Below are positions 1 to 10,344 of a stretch of 64,000 nt of DNA, piece by piece. Every line of letters begins with the position of its first letter. Within the stretch, counting starts at the first letter, position 1. The position numbers and the translations under genes were made by a program. The notes below the pieces were generated by a model. The model had not been told where the DNA came from. It saw nothing but the letters and a program-made list of their open reading frames with translations, and did not search any database. Source of the stretch: Mycolicibacterium monacense (lineage in GTDB: Bacteria; Actinomycetota; Actinomycetes; Mycobacteriales; Mycobacteriaceae); assembly GCF_010731575.1 (NCBI RefSeq), contig NZ_AP022617.1, positions 1 to 64,000 of the forward strand, in the 5' to 3' direction.

Positions 1-2203
1 GGGCACCACCAAGGCCGAGGTGTTCGAGTACTACGTCGACGTGGCCGAGGCGATGGTGCCGCACATCGCCGGCCGGGCGGTCACCCGTAAGCGCTGGCCC
101 AACGGCGTCGGCGAGTTGGAGTTCTTCGAGAAGCAGCTGGCCAGCTCCGCACCTGACTGGCTCCAGCGCGGCACGATCGTGCACAAATCGGGCACCACCA
201 CCTACCCGATCATCGACACCCGCGAAGGTCTGGCGTGGATCGCGCAGCAGGCCGCGCTGGAGGTGCACGTGCCGCAGTGGCGGTTCGTCGGATCGGGTGG
301 CGACCTGACTCCCGGCCCGGCCACCCGGATCGTGTTCGACCTCGACCCCGGCGAGGGCGTCACGTTCCGTCAGCTGTGCGAGGTCGCGCACGAGGTCCGC
401 GACCTGATCACCGGCATCGGGCTGACGGCCTATCCGCTGACCAGCGGCAGCAAGGGTCTGCACCTCTACGTCCCGCTCCAGGAGCCGATCAGCTCCCAGG
501 GCGCGTCGGTGCTCGCCAAACGCGTCGCCCAACAGCTCGAAGCGGCCATGCCCAAACAGGTCACCGCCACGATGACCAGAGCCTGCGCGAGGGCAAGGTG
601 TTCCTCGACTGGAGCCAGAACAACGGCAACAAGACCACGATCGCGCCGTACTCCCTGCGGCCGCGAGCATCCGACGGTTGCGGCGCCACGCACCTGGGAG
701 GAGATCGAGGACCCCGACCTGAGACATCTGCGATTCGACGAAGTGCTCGAGCGGATCGAGGAGTTCGGGACCTGCTGGCCGATCTCGACGAGTACGTGCC
801 TGTCGAGGACCGGCTCACCAAGTACCGCAGCATGCGCGACCCGTCGAGGACGCCGGAGCCCGTGCCGCCGCTACCGCCGAAGGCCGCAACAACGACCGCT
901 TCGTGATCCAGGAACACCATGCCCGGCGGCTGCACTACGACCTGCGTCTGGAACGCGACGGTGTGCTGGTCAGCTGGGCGGTGCCGAAGAACCTGCCCGA
1001 CCGGCCCTCGGAGAACCACCTCGCCGTGCACACCGAGGACCATCCGATGGAGTACCTCACCTTCCACGGCACCATCCCGAAGGGTGAGTACGGCGGCGGC
1101 GACATGATCGTCTGGGACACCGGCACGTATGAGACCGAGAAGTTCAACGACCACGCCCCGGACGGACCCGCCAAGGGCGGGGAGGTCATCATCACCCTGC
1201 ACGGCAACAGGATCGACGGCCGTTACGCGTTGATCCAGACCGACGGCAACTGGCTCGCCCACCGGATGAAGGATCAGGGCAACCCGACGTTCGAGGACTT
1301 CGCCCCGATGCTGGCCACCCACGGCTCGGTCGAGAAGCTCACGGCGAAACAGTGGGCGTTCGAAGGCAAGTGGGACGGCTACCGGCTGCTGGTCGACGCC
1401 GACCATGGCAAGCTGTGTCTGAAGTCCCGTAGCGGCCGCGACGTCACCGCAGAGTATCCCCAATTACGCGCGCTGGCAGCAGATCTCGCCGACCACCATG
1501 TCGTGCTCGACGGGGAGGTCGTCGCCCTCGATGACAAGGGCGTGCCGAGCTTCGGTCATATGCAGAACCGGGCCCGGTCCACCCGTGTCGAGTTCTGGGC
1601 GTTCGACATCCTGCGCCTCGACGGCCGTTGGCTGCTGAAGGCGAAGTACCGAGACCGCCGAAAGCTGTTGGAGACGTTGGCCAGTGGGGGCGGACTGATC
1701 GTGCAACCCCTACTCGACGGCGACGGCCTCGAGGCTCGAGGACGCCCGCAAACGCAGGTGGGAGGGTGTGGTCGCCAAGAAATGGGATTCCACCTATCAG
1801 CCGGGGCGGCGCTCGTCGGCGTGGATCAAGGACAAACTGTGGAACACCCAGGAGGTCGTGATCGGCGGGTGGCGCGAAGGCAACGGCGGCCGCAGCAGCG
1901 GCATCGGCGCACTGGTGCTCGGCATCCCCGGACCCGACGGCCTGCAGTTCGTCGGCCGAGTCGGCACCGGGTTCACCGAGAAGGAACTCGGCAGTCTCAA
2001 GAAGACGTTGGCGCCGCTGCACACCTACGAATCCCCCTTCGCGACAAGGCTTCCCACCCAGGACGCCAAGGGCGTGACGTTCGTGCGGCCCGAACTCGTC
2101 GGCGAGGTGCGTTACAGCGAGCGTACCGGCGACGGCCGGTTGCGCCAACCGTCCTGGCGGGGGCTGCGACCGGACAAGACGCCGGACGACGTCGTGGGAG
2201 TAG
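1..2203 (+). pseudogene. ligD: ATP-dependent DNA ligase LigD (NHEJ), 5'-truncated by window edge and frameshifted
   Basis: LigD is the multifunctional polymerase/ligase of bacterial non-homologous end joining, working with Ku. The mycobacterial domain order POL-PE-LIG is visible across frames. The polymerase domain (IVFDLDPGEG, SGSKGLHLYVPL) runs to about 800. The phosphoesterase domain (ARRLHYDLRLERDG, PKGEYGGGDM) runs about 900-1290. The ligase domain runs about 1300-2200 with nucleotidyl-lysine motif EGKWDGYR near 1368 and a C-terminal OB part (WREGNGGRSSGIGALVLG). The start lies before base 1. The reading frame breaks near 585, 665, 770, 875, 1735 and 2193. At 585 the expected AAG reads AG, and at 770 a run of four G is probably three. 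The natural stop is likely TAG at 2201-2203; the last frame otherwise reads on to 2295. Either sequencing indels or a decaying gene; identity is secure. Confidence 0.9.
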
Positions 2204-2249
2204 GTGCGGTCGATGTCGCATCGAGCGGTGTGGATTTGTCGGTGGTCGA

Positions 2250-3766
2250 ATGTATGTTCGAGGTATGTCAGGGCACGACCTCCAGGCCGCGGTGACCGCG
2301 CTGCGTGCGGCCTTCGATGAGGTGGCCTCCTGTGATGTCGCCTTGTTGGACCGCGCCGAACTCGTTGCGGCGCTGGATGAACTCGAGGCCCTGGGGTGCC
2401 GGCTGCCCACGATGAGCCACCGCTTGCTGGCCCGTCGGTCCGAGGCGACACCGCAGCAGATGGGTGCCAAGTCGTGGAGAGAGGTGCTGACGGTCCGCTG
2501 GCGGATCTCGGGCAGTGAGGCCAACCGACGACTCACCGAGGCCGGTCTGCTGGCGCCGCGCCAGGCATTGACCGGTCCTTCGCTGCCGCCGGTGTTACCC
2601 GCAACGGCGGCAGCACAGGCGCACGGGTTGATCAACAGCGAACACGTCGAGGTCATCCGCAGAGCGGTCGACAAGTTGCCGGGGTTCGTCGACACCGTCA
2701 CGCGGGAGCAGTTCGAGGTCACCCTGGTCCGCACCGCGGTCGGTGGGCCCCAAGGAACTCAAGGACACAGCCGACCTCACGTTGTTCCTGCTCGATCAGG
2801 ACGGTCCCGAGCCCGATGACACCGAACGGGCCCGCAAGCGTGGCGTGTCGCGATCGAAACAACGCCCCGACGGGATGGTCGACCTGTCCGGGCACCTGAC
2901 GCCGGAAGCGTGGGCGGTGTGGGAGGCGATCTTCGCGAAGTACGCGGCGCCGGGCATGTGCAATCCCGACGATCCCGAACCCTGCACGTCGGGGACCCCG
3001 TCGCAGGAGCAGATCGACAACGACCACCGCCCCTGGCCCAGCGCCACACGATGCGATGGTCGCGATCGGGCGCATCGCCTTGATGAGTGGCGAACTCGGC
3101 CAACTGAATGGACTGCCGGTCTCGATCATCATCCGCACCACGCTGGAGGATCTGGAGTCGCGGGCCGGGGTCGGCACCACCGGTGGCGGCACCGTCGTGC
3201 CGATCGCCGATGTGATCCGGATGGCCGGCCACGCCAACCACTACCTGGCGGTGTTCGACGGAGCTACCGGATCTGCTCTTGATCTGTTCCGCGCCAAGCG
3301 GACTGCCTCCCCGGCGCAACGCATCATGCTGATCGCGCGAGATGGCGGATGCACCAAACCGGGCTGCACTGTCGGCGCCTACGGCTGCCAGGTGCATCAT
3401 GTGGATGCCGACTGGTCAGACGGCGGCAACACCAACGTCGACGAACTCGGCCTCGCGTGCGGGCCGGACAACCGCAGCGTCGACAAAGACGACGGCTGGT
3501 CCACCCGCATGAACGATCAGTGCGAAGTCGAATGGATCCCGCCGCCACGGCTGGACACAGGCCAAGCCCGGTTGAACCACTACCACCGACCCGAACGCCT
3601 TCTCCGGCCATCCGACGACCCTGTGCCTACGAGCCAGGACCGCAGTGGGGCAATCGAACCCGCCGACGGTGGGAAGGTCGGCGACGCCGAGTCTGGTCCT
3701 CCGCGGTCGGCCGACGACACCGGCGAACCCGGCGGGCCCGCACCGCCCGGCAATCGTGCGGCCTGA
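2250..3766 (+). pseudogene. 13E12-type DUF222/HNH endonuclease family protein, frameshifted
   Basis: The gene encodes about 500 residues in three frames: N-terminal DUF222 region (GHDLQAAVTALRAAFDEVA, SEHVEVIRRAVDKLP) at 2250-2740, middle (MVDLSGHLTPEAWAVWEAIF) at 2743-3050, C-terminal HNH nuclease (DGGCTKPGC, CQVHHVDADW, NTNVDELGLACGPDN) at 3056-3766. This matches the mycobacterial REP13E12 repeat family, whose members are multicopy and can act as phage attachment targets. The frame changes near 2745 and 3045 are probably one-base changes next to C or CA runs. ATG 2250 or ATG 2265 are possible starts. The gene follows ligD directly and is followed by a hydrolase fragment, as expected if it arrived by insertion. 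Nuclease activity is family knowledge, not shown here. Confidence 0.85.
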
Positions 3767-3806
3767 TCGCCGTCGTCCCGCGTATGCGCCTCGAGTCACA
3801 ACGGAC

Positions 3807-3962
3807 GCCACCTCGAGTGGGGCGACGATCCGGCTGAGGCGCCACTTCAGGGTGTCGCGCTCCCAGGTGACCGTCTTCGACGGGGGCTCGCACCTGACGC
3901 TGATCTCACACCCCGACGCGGTGACCGCCGTGATCAGTCAGGCCATCGCGTCGGTGCGCTGA
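3807..3962 (+). pseudogene. C-terminal remnant of an alpha/beta hydrolase
   Basis: This reading frame ends at TGA 3960-3962 and its last 35 residues (VTVFDGGSHLTLISHPDAV) look like the C-terminal catalytic-histidine segment of an alpha/beta hydrolase, with the His in GSHLTL. No matching core domain, nucleophile elbow or start codon lies upstream, because the 13E12-type gene occupies that space. It is best read as the stump of a hydrolase gene interrupted or deleted by the neighbouring element. The assignment rests on a short motif. Confidence 0.4.
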
Positions 3963-4049
3963 CGGACGTCCATGGCCACACCTCACCGCTGGGACTGCCG
4001 CCGCGGCGCGAAAGCCAAACGCCTGCAGGCTGGTAGCGCATACGGCCGG

Positions 4050-4511
4050 TCAGAGGACAATCGCGGCGGCTTCGAGCGCCTGCCGCAGGCCGCGGGTGGC
4101 CAACTGGTCGGCCAACTCGTTGTCCGCGACACCGGAATGGCCCTTCACCCAGAACCACTCGACACGGTGCCGCGCGCAGGCGGCTGCAGCCGCTGCCACA
4201 GGTCGACGTTCTTCACCGGCTGCTTGGCGGCGGTCAGCCAGCCGTTGCGCTCCCAGCCCAGCACCCATTTGGTGATGCCGTTGCGGACATAGGTGCTGTC
4301 GGTGTGCAGGTGCACCAGGACCGGTCTGGTGAGCGCCTCGAGCGCCATGATCGGCGCGGTCAGTTCCATCCGGTTGTTGCTCGTCGCCCCGGGTTCACCG
4401 CCACATCTCGCGGATGTGGTTGCGGTGGCGCAGCACCGCGCCCCAGCCGCCGGGACCCGGGTTGGGGCGGCAGCCGCCGTCGGTGTGGATGATCACGGGT
4501 TCGGTGTCCAC
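4050..4511 (-). pseudogene. rnhA: ribonuclease HI, frameshifted
   Basis: RNase HI cleaves RNA in RNA:DNA hybrids. All catalytic positions are visible across three frames: Asp in [16 protein letters not shown], Glu in RMELTAPI, Asp in [13 protein letters not shown], His in [15 protein letters not shown] and the final Asp of that motif. The start is probably GTG at 4511, since the upstream helix-hairpin-helix frame stops at 4516-4518. Frames change near 4390 (an expected tgc-ggc reads tggc, one C lost) and near 4195. Expected length about 153 residues, normal for the family. It is the last gene of a VOC-HhH-rnhA run on the minus strand. If the two indels are sequencing errors the enzyme is intact. 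Confidence 0.85.
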
Positions 4512-4515
4512 GGGC

Positions 4516-4703
4516 TCAGCCGGCCTCTGCCCGACGGAGCAGCTCAACTGCCTTCGGCCCGACACCGTGCAGGGCCAGCAGTTCCTCGAGATCCGCGGGA
4601 AGATCAGCGCGGGTGCGGTAACCGGCGTCGATGAGCGCGCCGGTGGCCGGCCTGCCGATCCGGATACCGTCGAATACTGCGCCGCGGTCGGCGGGTCGGT
4701 CAT
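4516..4703 (-). CDS. small helix-hairpin-helix protein (probable one-base frameshift)
   Basis: Reading from ATG 4703 with one frame change near 4690 gives about 61 residues ending in a helix-hairpin-helix motif ([20 protein letters not shown]), a non-specific DNA-binding fold. Without the frameshift no start codon precedes the conserved part ([20 protein letters not shown]). The ATG overlaps the stop codon of the VOC gene as ATGA and the stop lies 4 nt before the RNase HI start, so the three genes look translationally coupled. A role near DNA or RNA:DNA hybrids is suggested by the neighbour but is inference. Confidence 0.55.
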
Positions 4704-5347
4704 GACATGAGGATAGGTGGGGAGATCACGGCCGTCGGGACCGACATTCCGAGATCGCGGTGCCGCAGCGTGGTGATCCGCCGCCCGGGTTGCACCGCAT
4801 CCTTCACCGGCGCGGTGCGGTCACCGAAGAACGACGCGGTCGCATCGATATCCGCGACGACGTACGTGATTCCCCACAGCCTGGACGGACCTTCGCGAGC
4901 CGTCTCCGGGGACCCGACGACCTCGAGGATCACCTCCCCGAGCCGGAAGAAGATCTGACGCACCGGTCGACCGCCCAGGTCGGCGGCGCGTTCGCGGCGC
5001 GGGGCCAGGCCGACCGCGGCCAGCGCGGCGAGGGTCCGCTTCAGGTCGGGGGACATCAGCACGACATGGTCGATCGCCCTCACGCCGTTGGCGTGCGTGG
5101 CGGGAACCGCGCCGGCCGCCTCCGATGCGCTCGTCGCGATGCCGTCGAGGTCGGCTGACGGGCCCGGCAGACCCCGCAGCGACCAGCCGACGATGCCGGT
5201 GCCACGGTCGCGGCCGACCAGTCGGATCCGCACCCCGCCGATCCGGCAGACGTCGTCGGGGTCGACATCGAAGCCCGCCCGTATCCACGCGTCCGCGGGG
5301 TCGGCGACGCGGATCTCGTCGACGGTGACGGTCATGGCCGCAGGCAC
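4700..5347 (-). CDS. VOC (glyoxalase/dioxygenase superfamily) protein
   Basis: The 215-residue protein has two beta-alpha-beta-beta-beta style modules. The second is the clearer one, at about residues 88-190 ([57 protein letters not shown]), typical of the vicinal oxygen chelate superfamily. His in IDHVV and Glu in VILEVVG occupy usual metal-ligand positions. Substrate cannot be inferred. It is first gene of an apparent operon with the HhH protein (ATGA overlap) and RNase HI, and is divergent from the Kelch-kinase gene starting at 5511. Confidence 0.75.
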   Translation of the reverse strand: MPAAMTVTVDEIRVADPADAWIRAGFDVDPDDVCRIGGVRIRLVGRDRGTGIVGWSLRGLPGPSADLDGIATSASEAAGAVPATHANGVRAIDHVVLMSPDLKRTLAALAAVGLAPRRERAADLGGRPVRQIFFRLGEVILEVVGSPETAREGPSRLWGITYVVADIDATASFFGDRTAPVKDAVQPGRRITTLRHRDLGMSVPTAVISPPILMS

Positions 5348-5510
5348 GCGGCTCAGACTACGACGGCGCGGGCGGCGACATCTGCCCCCGGTGCCACCGC
5401 GGCTCGCGCTCGGACGAACTCCGACGACAACGCCCGATTCCGGCGTCTGGGAGCCTTTTGCTCGGTACCGTTAGGCGAACAATCCGCACTCCCCGGAGGA
5501 CGGTGGGACC

Positions 5511-8500
5511 ATGGCGGGCGGGATAGCGACCGAACTGGCAGCCGCCGGGTTCACCGACGCCGTCGAGATCGGCCGCGGTGGTGGCGGCGTGGTGTATCGC
5601 TGCAACCAGAAGTCCCTCGGGCGCAGCGTCGCCATCAAGGTTCTCGCCTCCGACCTCGACGACAAGGACGACCGCGAGCGTTTCCTGCGCGAGGGGTACG
5701 CGATGGGCGGGCTGTCCGGGCACCCGAACATCGTCAACATCCTGCAGGTCGGCGTCACCGACGGCAATCGCCCGTTCATCGTGATGCCTTATCACGCAAG
5801 GGGTTCGCTCGCGCAGCGGGTGCGGCGGGAGGGCCGGATCGCGTGGCCCGAGGCGCTGCGTATCGGCGTCAAACTGTGCGGGGCACTGGAGACCGCGCAC
5901 CGGACGGGCACGCTGCACCGCGACATCAAACCGGCCAACGTGCTCGTCAACGACTACGGCGAACCGCAGTTGAGCGACTTCGGGACTGCTCGCATCGTCG
6001 GTGGCTACAAGACCGTCACCGGGTTCTTCACCGGCACACTGTCCTACACCGCACCCGAGGTGCTCAGCGGCACCCCGCCGACGGTCGCGGCCGACGTGTA
6101 CTCCCTCGGCGCGACGATCTACGCGCTGATCGCCGGCAACCCCCCGCACGAGCGCAAGGCCGACGAGGATCTCATCGCGCACTACCTGCGGATCACCTCG
6201 ACACCGGTACCGGATCTGCGTCCCGAGGGGATCCCCGTCGACGTCTGCGCCGCGATCGAGAAGGCGATGTCGCGCGAACCCGCCGACCGGTATGCGTCGG
6301 CCGAAGAGTTCGGCCTCGAACTGCAACTGGCGCAACGACACAACGGGCTGACTGCCGATCCGATGGCGCTCAGCGACCCGAGCGCTCCGCCGGAGGAGCC
6401 CGCCGGCGCCGAAGCGCCGGACGCCACCGGACGGCACGAACCCACCGGCGCTGACTCCCTTGGCGCCACCGGCGCTGACTCCCTTGGCGCCACCGGCGCT
6501 GACTCCCTTGGCGCCACCGGCGCTGACTCCCTTGGCGCCACCGGCGCGATGCCCCCGCCGACGCCCGGCATGTTCGCCCACACCGCCTCGATCAGCGCGT
6601 CGAGCCTGCCGTGGGCGGTCTCGCCGTCCGCACCGCCACCGGCGCCCGGACCCCCGCCCGACGGTGCGGCCGAGAAGCCGGAGCGCAACCGGAAACTCAT
6701 CGCCGCCGCGGCGGCGCTCGCGGTGCTGTTGCTCGTGGCCAGCGGCGTCTACATGGTCGTCACGCCACGCGACGACGCCGGCAGCGAGGCGGCCAGGCCG
6801 GTGGGGCAGACGCAACCCACCCAGGAAACCCAGCCCGGGTGGCAGACGATCGCCGATGCCCGCGTGGCCCGTGACGCGGTGGCGGCCACCGAGGCCGACG
6901 GCACGATCTGGGTCTTCGGCGGACTGGGCGAGGGCGGCCGCGTCAGCGGACGGCACGAGGGGCGACCCGGCGATCGACAGCTGGAAGAGCGGTGAGCCGC
7001 TACCCGTGCCGGTGCAGCATGCGATGGCCGTGACCTGGCAGGGCACTCCGGTCGTCCTCGGCGGCTGGCGCACCGAGGGCGCGAACACCAAGGTGGCCAC
7101 GGACCGGGTGTGGCGGGTGGTCAACAGCCGCTGGGCCGAACTGCCCCCGCTGCTGCAACCGCGGGCGGCGGCGTCTGCCGCGGTGGTCGGCGAGCGCATC
7201 ATCGTCACCGGCGGCGTGGACGCATCCGGCAAGGTGCTCGACACCACCGAGATCTTCGACGGCACCGGGTGGAGACTCGGCGCCGCGATGCCCACGCCGC
7301 GGCAGATGTCGGCTGCGGCATCCGACGACCGGCTCGTCTACGTCGTCGGCGGCACCACGGGGTCCGCCGATCTGGCCACGGTGGAGGCGTACGACCCGGC
7401 CGCCGACACCTGGACCGATCTGCCCCCACTTCCGCAGCCGCGCAGCGACTTCGGGGCCGCGAGCGCTGACGGGCGGTTGGTCGCGGTGGGCGGTGAGTCG
7501 GCGGGGCAGGAGCTCGGCAGCGTCGTCGCGCTCGACTTCGTGGCCCGGACGTGGTCCCCGCTGCCGGATATGACGGGTCCGCGCCGCGGTATGGCGGTGG
7601 CCGGCGTCGGGCGCACCGTTTACGCGATCGGCGGGGCGACCGGCGACGGCGCCGTCACCGCCTCGGCCGAATCGTTGAAGCTGGCCGCGCGTCGACCCCA
7701 ACCGGTGGCGCAGTGGCGGACCCTGCCCGATGCGCCGACGGCACGGTTGATGATGGCCTGGACGGTGCTCGGCGACACGATCTGGGTTGCGGGCGGGATG
7801 AGCCACGGCGAGAGCCTCCAGACAGTCGAGAGCTACGACACCCGAACCGGCACATGGCAACCGCAGCCGCCGCTGCCGATACCGCTGCACCACGCGACGG
7901 CGGCGACCTACCGCGGCGAGGTGGTGGTCCTCGGCGGTGCCACCGACAGCATCGCGGACGCGTCGAACAAGGTGTTCGCGTTCCGCGACGGTGCGTGGGT
8001 GGATCTCCCGCCACTGCAGCACGCGCGGGTCGCGGGCGCCGCAGCGGTGGTCGGAGACCAACTGGTCGTCGTCGGCGGGCAGGACGACAAGCAACTCGTC
8101 GCGCAGACCGAGGTGTTCGACGGGCAGTCGTGGACCCAGGCCGCGGACCTGCCCACACCGCGCGAACACCTCGCCGCGGTGTCCGACGGCGTCTACGTCT
8201 ACACCGTCGGCGGACGGCTGCTGAGCGCCGACGAGAACTCCGCGGCGTTCGAACGCTTCGACCCGCGATCCGGTACCTGGGAGTCGTTGCCCGACATGCC
8301 GACTCCGCGCGGCAGCTACGGCGCCGCGTTCATCGACGGCCGGATCGTGGCGGTCGGCGGCGAGGAACCGACGCGGGTGCTGGCGACCGTCGAGATGTAC
8401 GACATCGCCGGCCGCACGTGGAGCACGCTGACGCCGATCAGCACCCCGCTGCACGGTGAGGCGGTGGCCGCCGTCGGGTCGACCCTCTACTGCATCGGGG

Positions 8501-8562
8501 GCGCCGACCGGCCCACCCACGAAGGTCCCGTCGCGACCGTCGAGGCGCTGGACTTCACGTAG
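5511..8562 (+). CDS. receptor-type Ser/Thr protein kinase with extracytoplasmic Kelch propeller (one frameshift)
   Basis: The kinase domain covers about residues 10-275: glycine loop EIGRGGGGVVYR, Lys43 in VAIKVL, HRDIKPANVLV with Asp138, DFG at 156-158, activation loop with several Thr (TVTGFFTGTLSYTAPE). A Pro/Ala-rich juxtamembrane follows, with four perfect copies of ADSLGATG. One membrane helix lies about residues 395-417. The remaining 550 or so residues form Kelch repeats (VVLGGW, IIVTGGV, VYVVGGT, VYAIGGA, IWVAGGM, VVVLGGA, VVVVGGQ), predicted outside the membrane. ATG 5511 follows GGAGG. The frame shifts near 6945, where an extra G in a G run would explain it; the protein is otherwise complete to TAG 8562. 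Architecture resembles mycobacterial PknD (kinase, helix, beta-propeller) but with a different propeller. The last 8 bp overlap a convergent FHA-HTH gene. Confidence 0.85.
6447..6542 (+). repeat. 24-bp minisatellite, four perfect copies
   Basis: Four contiguous identical 24-bp units (6447-6470, 6471-6494, 6495-6518, 6519-6542) plus a 5-bp partial copy. In the kinase frame each unit encodes ADSLGATG. The unit length keeps the reading frame, so copy number can vary without breaking the gene. It lies between the kinase domain and the membrane helix. Confidence 0.95.
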
Positions 8563-9169
8563 CGTCGCGCAGCTGGGCGATGGTGACCGCCCCGCGGCGC
8601 AGGGCCTCGTTGGCCAACCGGACCCGGCGGTCGCCCTCGGCGGGCACGGCGAACTTGTCGTACAGGTTCTGCAGATGCTGCTTGACGGCGGCCTCGGTGA
8701 CGAACAGTTCACCGGCCATCCGGCGCACGGAGGCGGGTTCGGGGAACAGGTCGTCGGAGACCAGCGGGCGGCACAGCGCCATCAGGACGTCGATTTCGCG
8801 CGGGGTCAGGCGCGGCGGGAGGTCGGACGGTTGCGCGGACACCGTCTGCTCGTCGCCCGGCCCTTCACCGGTGCCGTGCCCCTGCCAGAAGATCATCCGC
8901 GACCTGCCGACCCGCACCTCGTCACCGGACCTCAGGACCCGTTCGGCGGTGATCTTCTCGCCGTTGAGGTAGGTCCCGTTCCGGCTGCCCAGATCCCTGA
9001 TGGACCAGGCGGATCCGAGGTTCTCGAGGACGGCGTGCAGGCGGGACACCGTCTCGTCGTGTTCGAGCGGGACCGCGTTGGTGGAGGCCTTGCCCAGGGT
9101 CACCCGCTGGCCGTCGAGCGCGATCAGCTCCCGCCCGGACGGTTTCCAGACTTCGAGGTGGCAAGGCAT
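8555..9169 (-). CDS. FHA domain - LuxR-type HTH transcriptional regulator
   Basis: The 204-residue protein has an FHA domain at about residues 20-95 (VTLGKASTN, ETVSRLHAVLEN, IRDLGSRNGTYLNGEKI). FHA domains bind phosphothreonine peptides. A C-terminal winged/LuxR-like helix-turn-helix covers about 118-200 (LTPREIDVLMALCRPLV, MAGELFVTEAAVKQHLQNLY). ATG 9169 is preceded by a perfect AGGAGG. The gene converges on the Kelch-kinase gene and overlaps it by 8 bp, which suggests a kinase-effector pair: threonine phosphorylation read by the FHA domain and turned into DNA binding. The partnership is inference from adjacency and known FHA/STPK biology. Confidence 0.85.
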   Translation of the reverse strand: MPCHLEVWKPSGRELIALDGQRVTLGKASTNAVPLEHDETVSRLHAVLENLGSAWSIRDLGSRNGTYLNGEKITAERVLRSGDEVRVGRSRMIFWQGHGTGEGPGDEQTVSAQPSDLPPRLTPREIDVLMALCRPLVSDDLFPEPASVRRMAGELFVTEAAVKQHLQNLYDKFAVPAEGDRRVRLANEALRRGAVTIAQLRDAT

Positions 9170-9275
9170 GTGGTCCTCCTGTCGGAGGCAATTCTCACCC
9201 AGAGGCGGGTTCGGTGGTCGAAAACGCGAGGCGGGCCGCCGGGGGGATCCCGACGGCCCGCGGCCCGCTGGCCGG

Positions 9276-10205
9276 TCACACGGTGCGGCGCCGACGGGTG
9301 AGGATCTGCGGGAGCGGCGGCCACGGCCATTCGCTGCCGGCCCCGCCGCGCGGCGCCTTCAGGAACGCCAGCCCCAGAACGAAGCCGAAGATCAGGTGGC
9401 CCACCAGCGTGATCGTCACCGTGGCCGGCGTCAGCGGGAACATCATCTGCTCACCGCGCGGAGCCAGCGCGACGGTGGCGATCAGCCCGGCCCAGGTGGG
9501 GAAGACGGCGAACGCCACCGCGGCGGACACCGCTCTGACCTTCGACCACCGGTCGATGCCCAGCGCGAACGCGACCACGAAGAACGCCACCCCCAGGCCG
9601 CCGCCGTCGCCGATGTAGCGCCACACGTAGCCGACCGCGGCGCTGCCGGTGGTGTCCGGCTCACCGGTCACCCACGAACCCATCACGGGGATGAAGTCCT
9701 CCATCAGGCCCAGCACGTGCACGGCGAACAACCGCGCGGCGTCGTAGACGATGCACGCCACCATGCCGGCGACCAGACCGCGTCCGACGATCATGTCGGT
9801 CCGGTGCGGCGCGAACACCACGATCGCTCCCAGCACCCCGGTCAGCGCGATGATCACCACCGAGGTGATGGACTGCGGGACCAGGCCGAACACGTCGACC
9901 GAGATGCCCAGGATCGGCATCGAGGCCAGCAACAGCACGAGCAGGATCCGCGCGATCTGCCACCGGCTGGGCGGGACGTCTGTGACGCTGTTCAGATCGG
10001 CGTACCGCTGCCGAACGGTGTTGGTGACGTTGCCGATGACGATGCTGGGCAGCCGCACGGTCTTACCGACGGCGCCCAGCCGTGTCGTCTCGGGATCCTC
10101 GAGGGCGACGGCGGTCGGCAGCGGCCTGAGCAGATCGGCGTTGCGCATCCGCACGGTCTCGTCGTGGCCCCGGCGGGGGGAGGTGGTCGGAGCTGTCGCA
10201 ACCAT
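9276..10205 (-). CDS. polytopic membrane protein of unknown function
   Basis: 309 residues with a hydrophilic N-terminal 80 residues and then about six or seven hydrophobic segments (ARILLVLLLASMPILGISV, VVIIALTGVLGAIVVF, LGVAFFVVAFALGI, VSAAVAFAVFPTWAGLIA, TLVGHLIFGFVLGLAFL). I do not recognise the family. ATG 10205 follows GAGGAA. The gene ends 106 bp before the FHA-HTH gene on the same strand, so they may be cotranscribed. Upstream lies a pair of direct repeats (10296-10335). Confidence 0.7.
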   Translation of the reverse strand: MVATAPTTSPRRGHDETVRMRNADLLRPLPTAVALEDPETTRLGAVGKTVRLPSIVIGNVTNTVRQRYADLNSVTDVPPSRWQIARILLVLLLASMPILGISVDVFGLVPQSITSVVIIALTGVLGAIVVFAPHRTDMIVGRGLVAGMVACIVYDAARLFAVHVLGLMEDFIPVMGSWVTGEPDTTGSAAVGYVWRYIGDGGGLGVAFFVVAFALGIDRWSKVRAVSAAVAFAVFPTWAGLIATVALAPRGEQMMFPLTPATVTITLVGHLIFGFVLGLAFLKAPRGGAGSEWPWPPLPQILTRRRRTV

Positions 10206-10295
10206 GAGGTTCCTCGATGTCGTTCGATGAGGAGAGGGACGACATCCATCCTCGGCCGCGGCTGCGACGGCGTAATCGCGCGGAAGCCAGAGTTC

Positions 10296-10335
10296 TCCGC
10301 CGGCGGGTAAGGCTTTCCTGTCCGCCGGGTAAGGC
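10296..10335. repeat. imperfect direct repeat upstream of membrane-protein gene
   Basis: TCCGCCGGCGGGTAAGGC at 10296-10313 and TCCGCCGGGTAAGGC at 10321-10335 share TCCGCCGG and GGGTAAGGC and differ by a 3-bp gap. They lie 91-130 bp upstream of the membrane-protein start (10205, minus) and just after the SDR stop. A regulator binding site is possible; nothing else supports it. Confidence 0.4.
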
Positions 10336-10344
10336 CCGGAGGCG

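Noticed and set aside
6447..6542. Possible CRISPR-like array
   Set aside because: The units are contiguous with no spacers and lie in frame inside the kinase gene, so this is a coding minisatellite.
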